The notes beneath the pieces were generated by a model that saw nothing but the letters and a program-made list of their open reading frames with translations, was not told the origin of the DNA and searched no databases. The position numbers and the translations under genes were made by a program. Of a stretch of DNA of 64,000 nt, positions 43,865-53,344 are shown in pieces. Source of the stretch: Arachnia rubra (lineage in GTDB: Bacteria; Actinomycetota; Actinomycetes; Propionibacteriales; Propionibacteriaceae); NCBI RefSeq assembly GCF_019973735.1, contig NZ_AP024463.1, positions 1,798,001-1,862,000 of the forward strand, read 5' to 3'. Position 1 is the stretch's first letter. Every line of letters begins with the position of its first letter.

Positions 43865-45132
43865 CGGGTTTCCGCCTCAAGACGGTCCAGGCGGCCGTCC
43901 GGGGAACTGCTGAGGTGCCCGGTTCAAAGTCTGAGACGAACCGGGCACTCGTATTGTCTGCACTCGCCGAAGCCCCCTCAACGGTGTCGGGGGTACTCGA
44001 CTCGCGTGACTGCGCCCTCATGATGGACGCGCTGCGTGGGCTGGGCGTGACTATCGACACACCCAGCGCAGGCACGCTACGAATCCAGCCTCCGGCGGGT
44101 TTCCGAGGCGTACCTGACGGTATCGACTGTGGCCTGGCAGGCACGGTGATGCGTTTCGCGCCGCCACTGGCTGCTCTGGCCGATGCCCCTACCCGCTTCT
44201 TCGGAGATGCACAGGCTACGAAGCGCCCAATGCTGGGCCTGCTAGATGGTCTCAGACAGCTGGGAGCAAAGATTGATGCCAACTCACTGCCCTTCACCCT
44301 CTCCCCCGGCCCTTTCGACGACGATGCCGAAGTGGCGGTGGATTCCTCCGCATCAAGTCAGTTCATCTCAGGAATGCTGATGATTGGGGCGCGCTTGCCT
44401 TCTGGTCTCCGGCTGCGGCATACCGGGTTGTCTGTCCCATCCCGGCCGCACATAGCGATGACCATCGACATGCTGCGCGCCCGGGGCGTACACGTTGATG
44501 AGCCTGACTCCTCATCATGGCGAATCCATCCTGGCCCCATCCGTGCCCTCGATCTGCGTATCGAGCCTGATCTGACAAATGCCGCTGCTTTCCTGGCGGC
44601 AGGAGCTGTCACAGGCGGCACTGTGACCGTGCCAGGCTGGCCCTCGTCCAGCCTCCAACCAGGTGCGCAGTTCCTGAATGTGGCTGAGCGGATGGGATGT
44701 GTCATTGTCCAGCACGACGACGAGGTGACTGTCACTGGTCCTAGCCGGCTGCAGGGCGTTGACGTGGACCTTCATGGCGCCTCGGAGCTGACGCCCGTCG
44801 TCACCGCGCTCGCCTCGGTGGCGGAAGGAAAAACCCGGATCAGAGGCGTGGCTCATATCCGTGGCCATGAGACTGATCGCCTGGCAGCGCTGACAGCCGA
44901 ATTGGAGAAGCTGGGAGTCGCGGTCACCGAGCATCACGACGGTTTGGAGATCACAGGCGGGCTGGGCTTTCAAGGACCTGTTGAGCTAACCGCCCATGCT
45001 GACCACAGGATGGCGCATTTCGCCGCGATAGTGGCTCTCGTAAGGCCGGAAACCAGCATTGATGACATCAGTTGTGTCTCAAAGACCATGCCGGATTTCC
45101 CACAGCGGTGGGAACAGCTGGTGAGTCTCTGA
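43861..45132 (+). CDS. aroA: 3-phosphoshikimate 1-carboxyvinyltransferase (EPSP synthase)
   Basis: This 423-residue shikimate-pathway enzyme joins PEP to shikimate 3-phosphate. Motifs are VPGSKSETNRALVLSALAEA (substrate loop), DCGLAGTVMRFAPPLAALAD (the LGNAGT-type loop, here GLAGT), SSASSQFISGMLMIGARL, EPDLTNAAAFLAAGA and DHRMAHFAAIVAL. I chose TTG 43861, which overlaps the upstream stop (TTGA) and has AGGCGG 7 bases before it. The longer in-frame ATG at 43786 adds 25 unconserved residues inside the previous gene. Confidence 0.93.
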   Translation: MTGFRLKTVQAAVRGTAEVPGSKSETNRALVLSALAEAPSTVSGVLDSRDCALMMDALRGLGVTIDTPSAGTLRIQPPAGFRGVPDGIDCGLAGTVMRFAPPLAALADAPTRFFGDAQATKRPMLGLLDGLRQLGAKIDANSLPFTLSPGPFDDDAEVAVDSSASSQFISGMLMIGARLPSGLRLRHTGLSVPSRPHIAMTIDMLRARGVHVDEPDSSSWRIHPGPIRALDLRIEPDLTNAAAFLAAGAVTGGTVTVPGWPSSSLQPGAQFLNVAERMGCVIVQHDDEVTVTGPSRLQGVDVDLHGASELTPVVTALASVAEGKTRIRGVAHIRGHETDRLAALTAELEKLGVAVTEHHDGLEITGGLGFQGPVELTAHADHRMAHFAAIVALVRPETSIDDISCVSKTMPDFPQRWEQLVSL

Positions 45133-46103
45133 TGTCACGCTGGCACGACGACCACACGGCCTTTGAACGCCCCCGGAAACGCAGCCGTCCGCGCACCAAG
45201 GACCGTCCTGACTACTCGGATGCACCTGACGCCATGGTGGCATCCATCGACCGTGGGCGGTATCGCTGCGTACTACAAGACTCCACAGCGGTCACCGCGA
45301 CAAAAGCTCGCATCTTGGGACGCAAAGGGGTGATCGTTGGTGATCAGGTGAAGCTGGATGGTGACGTCTCTGGCGCTGCGGGCACTCTCGCACGCATCGT
45401 CGAGGTGGCGGAGCGGCGCACCTGGTTGCGCCGCTCCGCTGACGATGCAGACACCTTTGAACGCCCCATCGTCGCCAACGCCGATCAGCTGATGATCGTC
45501 ACCGCGCTGGCCGATCCAGGGCCGCGTATGGGAATGATCGACCGGATTCTCGTTGCTGCCTACGACGCCCACATCTCACCGCTTCTGTGCCTCACCAAAG
45601 CAGATCTGGCCTCTCCCGACGACCTTCGTACCGTCTACGAACCGCTGGATTTCCCCATAGCTGTTGTCCGTCCTGGATGCGATCTCGCCGAGGTCCAAAA
45701 GCTTCTGAGGCACCACACCACCGTGCTCATAGGACACTCTGGGGTGGGAAAGTCGACGCTGGTGAACGCGCTGGTGCCAGGTACCGGCCGGACAACAGGA
45801 GCAGTCAGTGAGATCACTGGGAAAGGCCGCCACACATCCACCTCGGCGGCCGCCATCGCTCTGCCAGAGGGCGGCTGGATCATAGACACTCCCGGTGTGC
45901 GGTCCTTCGGCATCAGCCATGTCCGCCCAGAGTCATTCGTCGGTGCCTTCCCCGATCTAGAGGGACTGGTTGCGGACTGCCCGCGTGGCTGCCATCACGA
46001 CTCGTCTGCGCCAGAATGCGCACTTGATGAGGCGGTCCGGGCCGGTGTTCTCAGCGCAGAAAGATTGTTTTCCTTCCGCCGGATGGAGCGGGCCTTCGCC
46101 TGA
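45132..46103 (+). CDS. rsgA: Ribosome small subunit GTPase RsgA
   Basis: This 323-residue circularly permuted GTPase helps mature the 30S subunit. An OB-fold (ASIDRGRYRCVLQDSTAVTA) comes first. The G motifs then occur in permuted order: G4 LTKADL, G1 IGHSGVGKSTLVNALV and G3 IIDTPGVRSFG. The C-terminal zinc site is CPRGCHHDSSAPEC. The N-terminus is basic (RPRKRSRPRTKDR). The ATG overlaps the aroA stop (TGATG). Confidence 0.95.
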   Translation: MSRWHDDHTAFERPRKRSRPRTKDRPDYSDAPDAMVASIDRGRYRCVLQDSTAVTATKARILGRKGVIVGDQVKLDGDVSGAAGTLARIVEVAERRTWLRRSADDADTFERPIVANADQLMIVTALADPGPRMGMIDRILVAAYDAHISPLLCLTKADLASPDDLRTVYEPLDFPIAVVRPGCDLAEVQKLLRHHTTVLIGHSGVGKSTLVNALVPGTGRTTGAVSEITGKGRHTSTSAAAIALPEGGWIIDTPGVRSFGISHVRPESFVGAFPDLEGLVADCPRGCHHDSSAPECALDEAVRAGVLSAERLFSFRRMERAFA

Positions 46104-46131
46104 TGCAGGAGGTCTCGGCTACGTTAGGACC

Positions 46132-46935
46132 ATGGTCGCCAGCAAAGAACTCACCGATGACATCCGCCTGGCTCATGTGATGGCCGACGATGCCGATTCC
46201 ATCTCGATGAGCCGTTTCAAAGCCCAGGACCTGAGAGTCAAGACCAAGCCGGACTCCACCCCTGTGACTGAAGCGGACACTGCAGTGGAGGAATCGATCC
46301 GACGCACCCTTTCTCGTACCCGCCCTCGGGATGCTGTTCACGGCGAGGAGATGCAGGACACCGGGGAATCGAATCGCCGCTGGATCATCGACCCCATCGA
46401 CGGCACTGCCAACTACCTGCGAGGCGTACCGGTGTGGGCCACCCTGATCGCCCTTGAGATAGACGGACAGGTGGCGGCAGCCGTCGTCTCAGCGCCCGCG
46501 CTTGGACGCCGCTGGTGGGCGAGTCAGGGAGGAGGGGCATACACCGGTCGTTCGATTCTGAGCGCAACCCAGATCAACACCAGCCGGGTGGAACAGCTGG
46601 CTGATGCCTCCCTGTCCTACTCCAGTATCAATGGCTGGGTGGAGTCAGGCCGTGGCCAGGGATTCGTTGACTTGATGCGTGAGAGCTGGCGTTCCCGCGC
46701 CTATGGTGATTTCTGGAGCTACATGCTGGTCGCTGAGGGGGCCGTAGACATCGCCTGCGAGCCAACACTCAACCTCTACGACATGGCGGCACTCGACATC
46801 ATCGTGCGTGAGGCGGGTGGACGGTTCACCAGTATCGATGGTGAACCAGGCCCCTACCACGGCAATGCTCTGGCCACGAACGGGCTTCTACACGAAGTCG
46901 TTCTGGAAAAGCTGCGCCCAGCCGAGGGCGGCTAG
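46132..46935 (+). CDS. hisN: Histidinol-phosphatase, inositol monophosphatase family
   Basis: This 267-residue Mg-dependent phosphatase shows the metal motif GEEMQDTG (E of the first site), WIIDPIDGTANYLRGVPVWA (the D-P-I-D-G-T signature) and YGDFWSYMLVAEGAVDIACE with the late Asp. In actinobacteria the closest group is HisN, which makes histidinol. A general inositol-phosphatase role cannot be excluded. The ATG at 46132 follows TTAGGA closely. Convergent with serA. Confidence 0.85.
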   Translation: MVASKELTDDIRLAHVMADDADSISMSRFKAQDLRVKTKPDSTPVTEADTAVEESIRRTLSRTRPRDAVHGEEMQDTGESNRRWIIDPIDGTANYLRGVPVWATLIALEIDGQVAAAVVSAPALGRRWWASQGGGAYTGRSILSATQINTSRVEQLADASLSYSSINGWVESGRGQGFVDLMRESWRSRAYGDFWSYMLVAEGAVDIACEPTLNLYDMAALDIIVREAGGRFTSIDGEPGPYHGNALATNGLLHEVVLEKLRPAEGG

Positions 46936-46944
46936 GAGAGCGTC

Positions 46945-48135
46945 TCAGATCATCCGTACCCGGATGCTCTCCTCGAGAGCCTGGAGCTCAGCGAGCAGTC
47001 CCTCGTAATGTTGTCCGGAGACATCGGTCACGACGTAGCCATATTCGCCCAAGGTAGACAGAGTTTGGGAGCCGATGTTCATGTTGTGCCCGGCCAAGGT
47101 GTGATTGAGGCGCGCCAGTACCCCAGGCACGTTCCGGTGCAGGTGCAGTATCCGCTCTGCCTGCGGGACCGGGACGGAGACCTCAGGGAGGTTCACCGCC
47201 ATGGAGGTGTTTCCATATGCTTCGTAGTCAGCCAGTTTCCCCGCCACATAACGACCGATGTCCACCTGCGCTTCCAGGGTGGATCCACCAACGTGCGGGG
47301 TGAGAATAACGTTCGAAATGCCTTGAAGTGGTGAAACGAATGGCTCATCCTTGCTCTTCGGCTCGTCCGGGAACACGTCGACGGCTGCCCCCGCGATATG
47401 CCCTGACTGCAAGGCCGCGGCCAGGGCATCGACATCGACCACATTGCCGCGGCACAGGTTCAGGAACAGGGTGCGGGGCCGCATCTGGGCGAACTCCCGC
47501 TCCCCGATCAGGCGTGCGTTGGAGGCGCGGCCATCCACATGTAGCGATATGGTCTCACACGTCTCGAACAGCTCCTGCATGCTGTCCACCCGCGTGGCAT
47601 TTCCAAGCGCCAGACGGTCCACGACATCGTAGAAGTACACTTTCATGCCCATTGCCTCAGCCAGTACTGAAAGCTGTGACCCGATATTGCCGTAGCCGAC
47701 GATCCCGAGGGTACGGCCCCTCACTTCGTGGGACCCGTTCGCGGACTTGTCCCAGATACCCGCGTGCATGCTGGCGTTCTTGTCCCCGAGGCGCCTGGCC
47801 ATCGTGATGATTTCACCCAGCGCCAGCTCCACCACAGAGCGCGTGTTGGAGTAGGGAGCGTTGAAGACAGCTACCCCCGCAGCAGCCGCAGCCGGGAGAT
47901 CAATCTGGTTCGTCCCTATACAGAAGGCTCCAACAGCCAGCAGCTGCGGATGCGCCTTGAGCACCGTGCCAGTGATATGGGTGCGGGAACGGATGCCTAG
48001 CAGCTCCACGCCTTCCAAGGCGTCGGCCAGCTCAGCTTCGCCAAGAGCGCCGGAGCGCAATTCAACCTGATAACCACGGCCTTCCAGGGCACGCACGGCC
48101 TCGGAGTGGATGTTCTCTAATAGCAGGGCTTTCAC
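46945..48135 (-). CDS. serA: D-3-phosphoglycerate dehydrogenase
   Basis: This 396-residue first enzyme of serine synthesis has an NAD domain with RTLGIVGYGNIGSQLSVLAE, the D-2-hydroxyacid dehydrogenase motifs (LFLNLCRGNVVDVDALAAAL; the His near NVILTPHVGGSTLEAQ) and a C-terminal ACT domain (NVPGVLARLNHTLAGHNMNI) for serine feedback. Lacking the long intervening domain of mycobacterial SerA, it resembles the shorter E. coli-type enzyme. It is downstream of the ABC transporter block but in the same direction, with a separate start. Confidence 0.95.
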   Translation of the reverse strand: MKALLLENIHSEAVRALEGRGYQVELRSGALGEAELADALEGVELLGIRSRTHITGTVLKAHPQLLAVGAFCIGTNQIDLPAAAAAGVAVFNAPYSNTRSVVELALGEIITMARRLGDKNASMHAGIWDKSANGSHEVRGRTLGIVGYGNIGSQLSVLAEAMGMKVYFYDVVDRLALGNATRVDSMQELFETCETISLHVDGRASNARLIGEREFAQMRPRTLFLNLCRGNVVDVDALAAALQSGHIAGAAVDVFPDEPKSKDEPFVSPLQGISNVILTPHVGGSTLEAQVDIGRYVAGKLADYEAYGNTSMAVNLPEVSVPVPQAERILHLHRNVPGVLARLNHTLAGHNMNIGSQTLSTLGEYGYVVTDVSGQHYEGLLAELQALEESIRVRMI

Positions 48136-48165
48136 GGCAGGTCATGCTACAGCCGAAACCCTGGC

Positions 48166-48936
48166 TCACAAGGAGACAGTGGCATCCAGCAGTCTTCGTG
48201 TGTACTCATGCTGCGGATCGTCGAAGACCTTTGCCACAGGCCCCTCCTCCACGATCCTGCCGCGGTCGGCCACCACGACCCGCTCGCACAGGTGGCGGAC
48301 CACGGCTAGATCATGACTGACGAACAGCATCGCCAGGTTCCGTTCCACAACCGCATCCGCCAGCAAGTTCAGGACTTGAGCGCGCACAGAGACGTCGAGG
48401 GCCGAGACGGGTTCATCAGCTATCAGGACGTCCGGGGAGCTGACCAGAGCCCGTGCGATCGCCACTCGCTGACGCTGCCCCCCTGAAAGCTCGTGCGGAT
48501 AGCGTCCCAGCATGGCTGCCTCCAGCCCCACTGCGGTGACGGCTTCAGTGACAGCATGGTCGCGATCGGTTGCCGTTCGTGTCCGCCGCCATGGGGAACG
48601 CAGCGGCTCAGCGACAATGTCCTGTAGCTTCATACGGGGGTTGAGAGAGGCATTCGGGTCCTGGGAGACCAGGGACACCCGGCTGCGGATATCTGCGAGT
48701 TCCCTATCTGGAAGCCCATCGATACGGCGGCCATCACAACGCACCTCGCCTGCCGCAGGGCGGATCAGGCCGAGTAAAGTACGCAGGATGGTGGTCTTGC
48801 CAGAACCAGACCCGCCCACGATCCCCAGCCGTTCTCCTGCTCTGATTGCGAGATCCACCTGGTGAAGAGCCTGGAATCTCGTGCTTCCCCTGCGGAAGAT
48901 CACATCGACACCTTCAAGCTCAAGCAGCGCGCTCAT
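48166..48936 (-). CDS. Peptide/nickel-type ABC transporter ATPase (DppF-like)
   Basis: This 256-residue ABC ATPase has Walker A VGGSGSGKTTILR, Q loop SLVSQDPNASLNPRM, signature ELSGGQRQRVAIARAL, Walker B DVLIADEPVSALDVS and H-loop FVSHDLAVVRH. The C-terminus includes the oligopeptide-family VFDDPQHEYTRRLLDA. I chose ATG 48936; a longer ATG adds six unrelated residues. The start overlaps the upstream ATPase stop (48933). It forms a transporter with the genes to 53051. Confidence 0.92.
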   Translation of the reverse strand: MSALLELEGVDVIFRRGSTRFQALHQVDLAIRAGERLGIVGGSGSGKTTILRTLLGLIRPAAGEVRCDGRRIDGLPDRELADIRSRVSLVSQDPNASLNPRMKLQDIVAEPLRSPWRRTRTATDRDHAVTEAVTAVGLEAAMLGRYPHELSGGQRQRVAIARALVSSPDVLIADEPVSALDVSVRAQVLNLLADAVVERNLAMLFVSHDLAVVRHLCERVVVADRGRIVEEGPVAKVFDDPQHEYTRRLLDATVSL

Positions 48937-49761
48937 GTCTCTCCCGCCTGCCAATAGTCGGCAACGGTCTGCAGCCGTTCTCCGGGAGCCACGCCGGACA
49001 GGCGTGCAGAAGCAACCAGACCCCTGGTATAGGGGTGCTGTGGAGTGTCGATCACCTCGTCGATAGGGCCATGCTCGACGAGCCTCCCATCAAGCAAAAC
49101 GATCGCCCGCTGACAGACCTGCCTAACCACAGCAAGGTCATGGCTGACGAAAAGGGCTGCGCGCCCGGAGAACTCAACATCGAGGAGGTCGAGGATCTGT
49201 TTCTGCACAATCACGTCCAGGGCGGTGGTCGGCTCATCACAGATGACCAGGGCTGGACGGTTGGCCAGCGCCATCGCGATCAGGGCGCGCTGGCGCTGGC
49301 CTCCGGACAGCTGATGGGGGTAGGAGTCGGCGATGCGCTCGGGCTCCGGCAATCCGACACGCTTCAGCCACTCCAGCACGACAGCCCGGATGCCCCCCCC
49401 GGCGCTCACTATGATGCAGTGCAACAACCTCACCAACCTGCCGGCCGACGCGCATTGTTGGGTCCAGGGCAGTCATCGGTTCCTGGAAGACCATCGACAC
49501 CGCGTCACCGCGAAGTTTTCGCAGCTCCTTTTCAGAACGCCCCACGAGCTCCTTGCCGGCCAGGCGTATCGAGCCACTGACCTGAGCATTCTCCGGGAGC
49601 AGCCCCATGATGGACAGCGCGATGACGGTCTTGCCCGACCCAGACTGCCCGATGATTCCGAGGCGCTCCCGCTCCCCCAGGGTGAAGGAGACGCCGTCCA
49701 ACGCTACTTTCCGGCGGCGTCCGAAGACGATCCGCAGTTCCTCGATTTCCAACAGACTCAT
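48933..49761 (-). pseudogene. Peptide/nickel-type ABC transporter ATPase (DppD-like), frameshifted
   Basis: Two overlapping frames together give one complete ABC ATPase. Frame A from ATG 49761 reads MSLLEIEELRIVFGRRRKVA, Walker A IGQSGSGKTVIALS and Q loop MVFQEPMTALDPTM. It loses similarity after VVALHHSERRGG. Frame B begins at IRAVVLEWLKRVGLPEP and reads signature HQLSGGQRQRALIAMAL, Walker B ALVICDEPTTALDV, H-loop VSHDLAVV and the oligopeptide tail DTPQHPYTRGLV. The switch falls exactly on an 8-C tract (49393-49400). Seven C would restore a single intact gene of about 275 residues. Without correction the transporter lacks one full ATPase. Confidence 0.85.
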
Positions 49762-50570
49762 GTCAGCTCCCGCAGTTTGGGGTCGAGGAGGTCACGCAGC
49801 CCGTCACCCAGCAGGTTGCAGCCCATGGTCGCTGCGGCAACGGCCAGGCCCGGCCACAATGCGATCACCGGCGCGATAAAGATCTGGTCCTGCGCCTCAC
49901 GCAACATACGGCCCCACGTTGGTACATCGGGCCCTGATGCCAGCCCCAGGTAGGACAGACCCGATTCCGCGAGGATCGCAATGCCGACACTCACGCTGGC
50001 CTGAACCCCCAGCACGGGCGCTATGTTGGGGAGCACATGCTTGAGTGCGATCTGCCGTCTCGGGGTTCCCGAAAGGCGTGCGGCCTCGACGAAAGCGAGC
50101 CCCATCACCTGCATTGTGGCGGCGCGGGCGATTCGCACGAAGGCCGGGACGGTGGACAGCGAGATAGCCATCATCGCAGTCCACGCGGAGCCACCGAGAG
50201 CAGCGGCAAAGAGAATAGCCAGCAAGAGGGCTGGGAAACCGTAGAGGACATCGGCTCCACGAGCGATCAGGGCCGAGCCCCAGCCACGGTACATGCCGGC
50301 GACCACACCAGCCGGGATGCCAATCAGGCCCGCCCCAGCCACCGACACAAGCCCCACCAGGAGCACCAGCTTCGCGCCTGTCATCAGCCGGCTCATGATG
50401 TCGAAGCCAGCACCATCGGTACCCAGCCAGTGAGCAGCTGACGGCGCCTCGCGGAAACCACCCGTTATGGCGGTGGGATCGTAAGGGGTCCAGGCCAGGC
50501 CAACCAGAGCCAACAGAACCACAAAAGCCAGCAGCCCCGTGCCGAAAACCAGGTTCGAGCGGCGCATCAT
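49758..50570 (-). CDS. Peptide/nickel-type ABC transporter permease (DppC-like)
   Basis: This 270-residue inner membrane permease has six helices. The N-terminal segment FGTGLLAFVVLLALVGLAWT precedes AHWLGTDGAGFDIMSRLMTG, the DppC-family motif (LGTD...GRD/DI). The EAA loop is MQVMGLAFVEAARLSGTPRR. The C-terminus is DGLRDLLDPKLREL. I chose ATG 50570, which overlaps the upstream permease stop (ATGA). Its stop overlaps the start of the frameshifted ATPase. Confidence 0.92.
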   Translation of the reverse strand: MMRRSNLVFGTGLLAFVVLLALVGLAWTPYDPTAITGGFREAPSAAHWLGTDGAGFDIMSRLMTGAKLVLLVGLVSVAGAGLIGIPAGVVAGMYRGWGSALIARGADVLYGFPALLLAILFAAALGGSAWTAMMAISLSTVPAFVRIARAATMQVMGLAFVEAARLSGTPRRQIALKHVLPNIAPVLGVQASVSVGIAILAESGLSYLGLASGPDVPTWGRMLREAQDQIFIAPVIALWPGLAVAAATMGCNLLGDGLRDLLDPKLRELT

Positions 50571-51526
50571 GTGACCGTACTCGCCTCCTTCAGCCGTGGG
50601 TCGACCGCCTGATACACCGCATCGACGATGAAGTTGATCACCAGGACCGTCCACACGAGGATCAGGACTATGCCCTGCACCAGCACCAGGTCACGCTGGG
50701 ACACCGCCAGCAGTAGGCGCGAGCCCAGTCCCTGAATGGCGAACACCTGCTCAATGATGATCGCCCCCACCAGGAGGGTGGCCACTTGCAGCCCAATGAC
50801 GGTCAGGAGGGAGATAGCTATATTGCGCACGCCATGACGACGCAATGCCCCCAGCCTGGACCAGCCGACAGCACGCGCCGTCCGGAACCAGTCCTCGCTG
50901 GTTACCTCGATCACGGCACTCCGGACGTACCGCGCCAGCAGGCTGCCCTGCACCAAGGCAAGCGACATCACCGGCAAGACCAGGTGAGAAGCCCAACCGG
51001 CCGGGTCACGGCTCAGGGGTACATATCCCCCTGCTGGTAACCAGCGCAGATTCACCGCGAACACGATGACCAGCCACATCCCTGCCCAGAAGGCCGGGAT
51101 GGACAACCCGATCTGGGAGATGGCGGAGGCTGCGAAACCGCTGGCATGCCGTCGCCGCAGCGCCGCGAAAGATCCAAGTGGGACGGCGATGACCAACGCA
51201 AAGATCATGCCCAGAGCAACCAGCCAGGCAGAGACACCGAGTTTCGGCAGGATCTCCCCCAGAACGTCGCGGCCGCCGATCATGGTGGTGCCGAAATCAC
51301 CCGTGAGGACCCCCAACAGCCATTCCACATAGCGAAGCAGCAGAGGGCGGTTCAAGCCAAGGCGTTCCTCCAGAGCAGCCACCTCCCCAGGACTCGCCTG
51401 AGTGCCGAGCACCACACTGGCGACACTGCCCGGAAGGGCATTGGTGGCTAGGAATATCAGCAGTGATGCCACCAGTAAGCTCACCACCAGGCCGAGCAGA
51501 CGCCGGCCGAAATCCCGGAAAGACAC
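50567..51526 (-). CDS. Peptide/nickel-type ABC transporter permease (DppB-like)
   Basis: This 319-residue permease has six helices. The N-terminus is typical of DppB (LLGLVVSLLVASLLIFLATN, then LGLNRPLLLRYVEWL and GDFGTTM). The EAA loop is VIEVTSEDWFRTARAVGWSR and the C-terminus VDAVYQAVDPRLKEA. Only one base separates its start (51526) from the binding-protein stop (51528). Confidence 0.92.
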   Translation of the reverse strand: MSFRDFGRRLLGLVVSLLVASLLIFLATNALPGSVASVVLGTQASPGEVAALEERLGLNRPLLLRYVEWLLGVLTGDFGTTMIGGRDVLGEILPKLGVSAWLVALGMIFALVIAVPLGSFAALRRRHASGFAASAISQIGLSIPAFWAGMWLVIVFAVNLRWLPAGGYVPLSRDPAGWASHLVLPVMSLALVQGSLLARYVRSAVIEVTSEDWFRTARAVGWSRLGALRRHGVRNIAISLLTVIGLQVATLLVGAIIIEQVFAIQGLGSRLLLAVSQRDLVLVQGIVLILVWTVLVINFIVDAVYQAVDPRLKEASTVT

Positions 51527-51527
51527 C

Positions 51528-53051
51528 TCAGCGGCTGGTTGCGACGTGGGTCAGGTCGAACGACAGGCCAGTGGTGTTCGTCGCAACCCCAGAGATCTCG
51601 GTGGTGGTGACCACCAGGTTGGGCAGCAGGAACAGCCAATCGGCAGCAGCGTCGTCAGCCAGCACCTTTGCTGCCTGCTTCAAGGTGGCCTCCTGCTCCT
51701 TACTGGTTGAGGCCGCATCGGCCTTGTTGATCAGCTCCGTGAACTGCTGGTTATTGTACCGCCAGTAATACTCGGGGTTGGCGAAAGACGATATGTCCCA
51801 AGGCTCAACGTGCGCCACAACAGTCATGTCGTAGTCGTGCTGTTTGTACACCTGCTCCAGCCAGGTGGAGAACTCAAGTTCATCGACGCTGACCTCGATG
51901 CCGACCTCACGCAGCTGCGCAGCGACGATCCGCGCTATGGGAGGCCCATAGGGCAGATTCGGAACCCGCAACCGCAGCGTGAGCCCACTCGCATAGCCCG
52001 CTTCCTCAAGCAACTGCTTCGCTTTCGCCGGATCATACGGGTAGGTGTTGGAGAGGTCTTCGTACCAAGGATCGGTGGGAGGCACCATCGACCCGATCAA
52101 CGTGCCCTTACCACCCCAGGCACTGTCCATGAGGGCTTTCCGGTCAATCGCGTGGTTGATGGCCTGCCGGACCTTGAGGTTCGAGAGAGCCTCGTTGCTG
52201 TGATTGAACCCCAGCACCACCTCACCGTTGGAGGTGCCTTCGAGCACCTTGAACCGGGATGTGTCCGAAAACTGGCCCACCGACTGTGGAACGGTCAGGT
52301 TGGAGACGATGTCGAGCTGACTTGAGAGCATCGCAGTCACCATGGCATTCGCGTCCGCGTAGTACCTGAAGTTGACCTCCTCCACGCGAGGACCGGTCCC
52401 CCAGTACTTCTGGTTGCGCACCAAAGACACCATTGACCCGACCTCATGCCGGGAGAAGATGTAAGGACCAGATCCTGCGGGCTGTGCATTGAGATCCTGC
52501 CCTGTTGACAGGTCGTAGATGATCCCCGCCGTGGAGGTGATGTCGTAGAGCCAGCGCTGGCTGGGCACAGACAAAGTGACCTCAACAGTATGGTTGTCGA
52601 CAGCCCGCATATCCTTGATGCGGCTCATCTGGGACTTCAGCACACCAGTGGTGTTCTCACCGTCACGGGTCCGCCCGAAAGAGGCTATGACCGCGGCTGC
52701 GTCCACCGGTTTACCGGAGGCAAAAGTGGCGTTGGGTTCCAGTTTAAACGTATAGACACTCCCCTCAGAGTTAGCGCTCCAGGAGCGGGCCAGCAACGGC
52801 TTGATCTCACCCTTTTCGTCGATACGCACCAGAGTCTCATAAACGTTGTAGAGAAGCACGAAAGGCGTCCCCGCCCCCGTGGTGGTAGCCGGATCCAGCC
52901 CGGTCGGCTCAGCCGTCGCCCCGACATTCAGGACCACAGGATCTGCGGCTCCTCTCCCACCTTGTGGGGAACAGGCAACCAGTGTGAGGCTGAACCCCAG
53001 CAGCATGGCGATCATGATCGTCAGGCGACGGAGAGGTCGGTTGGTTCTCAT
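51528..53051 (-). CDS. ABC transporter family 5 substrate-binding lipoprotein
   Basis: This 507-residue extracellular solute-binding protein has a lipoprotein signal (basic NRPLRRL, hydrophobic core, lipobox LTLVAC, Cys about residue 27). The SBP_bac_5 domain includes NVGATAEPTGLDPATTTGAG, LARSWSANSEGSVYTFKLEP, VRQAINHAIDRKALMDSAWG and YDMTVVAHVEPWDISSFANP. The ligand (peptide, nickel or other) cannot be told from sequence. The start is ATG 53051; GGGAG lies 11 bases upstream. It is the first gene of the transporter operon, divergent from the tRNA-Met. Confidence 0.92.
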   Translation of the reverse strand: MRTNRPLRRLTIMIAMLLGFSLTLVACSPQGGRGAADPVVLNVGATAEPTGLDPATTTGAGTPFVLLYNVYETLVRIDEKGEIKPLLARSWSANSEGSVYTFKLEPNATFASGKPVDAAAVIASFGRTRDGENTTGVLKSQMSRIKDMRAVDNHTVEVTLSVPSQRWLYDITSTAGIIYDLSTGQDLNAQPAGSGPYIFSRHEVGSMVSLVRNQKYWGTGPRVEEVNFRYYADANAMVTAMLSSQLDIVSNLTVPQSVGQFSDTSRFKVLEGTSNGEVVLGFNHSNEALSNLKVRQAINHAIDRKALMDSAWGGKGTLIGSMVPPTDPWYEDLSNTYPYDPAKAKQLLEEAGYASGLTLRLRVPNLPYGPPIARIVAAQLREVGIEVSVDELEFSTWLEQVYKQHDYDMTVVAHVEPWDISSFANPEYYWRYNNQQFTELINKADAASTSKEQEATLKQAAKVLADDAAADWLFLLPNLVVTTTEISGVATNTTGLSFDLTHVATSR

Positions 53052-53147
53052 GTCTACGTTTCTCCCGTATGGACGGCGATGCAAGACCCCGGCAATCCTA
53101 ACCTGCAAGTCCTCCCCAGCCATGCAGCTTAAAGCTCACCACCCGAT

Positions 53148-53176
53148 TTGGCATCAGTTGCCCAAGCATGTAGAGT
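53148..53176 (+). promoter_or_regulatory. Promoter of initiator tRNA-Met
   Basis: TTGGCA (53148-53153), a 17-base spacer and TAGAGT (53171-53176) end 11 bases before the mature tRNA. This is a good housekeeping-sigma match. Confidence 0.7.
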
Positions 53177-53187
53177 TGATCAGGCAA

Positions 53188-53261
53188 CGCGGGGTGGAGC
53201 AGTTCGGTAGCTCGCCGGGCTCATAACCCGGAGGCCACAGGTTCAAATCCTGTCCCCGCTA
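53188..53261 (+). tRNA. Initiator tRNA-Met (fMet, anticodon CAT)
   Basis: The cloverleaf has acceptor CGCGGGG/CCCCGCT with an unpaired first position (C1 opposite T72), which is the initiator hallmark. Three G-C pairs lie at the base of the anticodon stem (GGG-CTCATAA-CCC). The T stem is ACAGG/CCTGT with TTCAAAT loop, and the discriminator is A. CCA is not encoded. Confidence 0.95.
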
Positions 53262-53316
53262 CTAATGTGTTCGATCACAATCAGCCTGAGGTACCTCACC
53301 AAAGGCATTTGCCAGA

Positions 53317-53344
53317 AGCGCTGGGATCCGTCCCAGCGCTTTTT
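53317..53344 (+). terminator. Rho-independent terminator of tRNA-Met
   Basis: A perfect 10-bp stem AGCGCTGGGA/TCCCAGCGCT with a TCCG tetraloop is followed by TTTT. It lies 55 bases after the tRNA. Confidence 0.92.
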
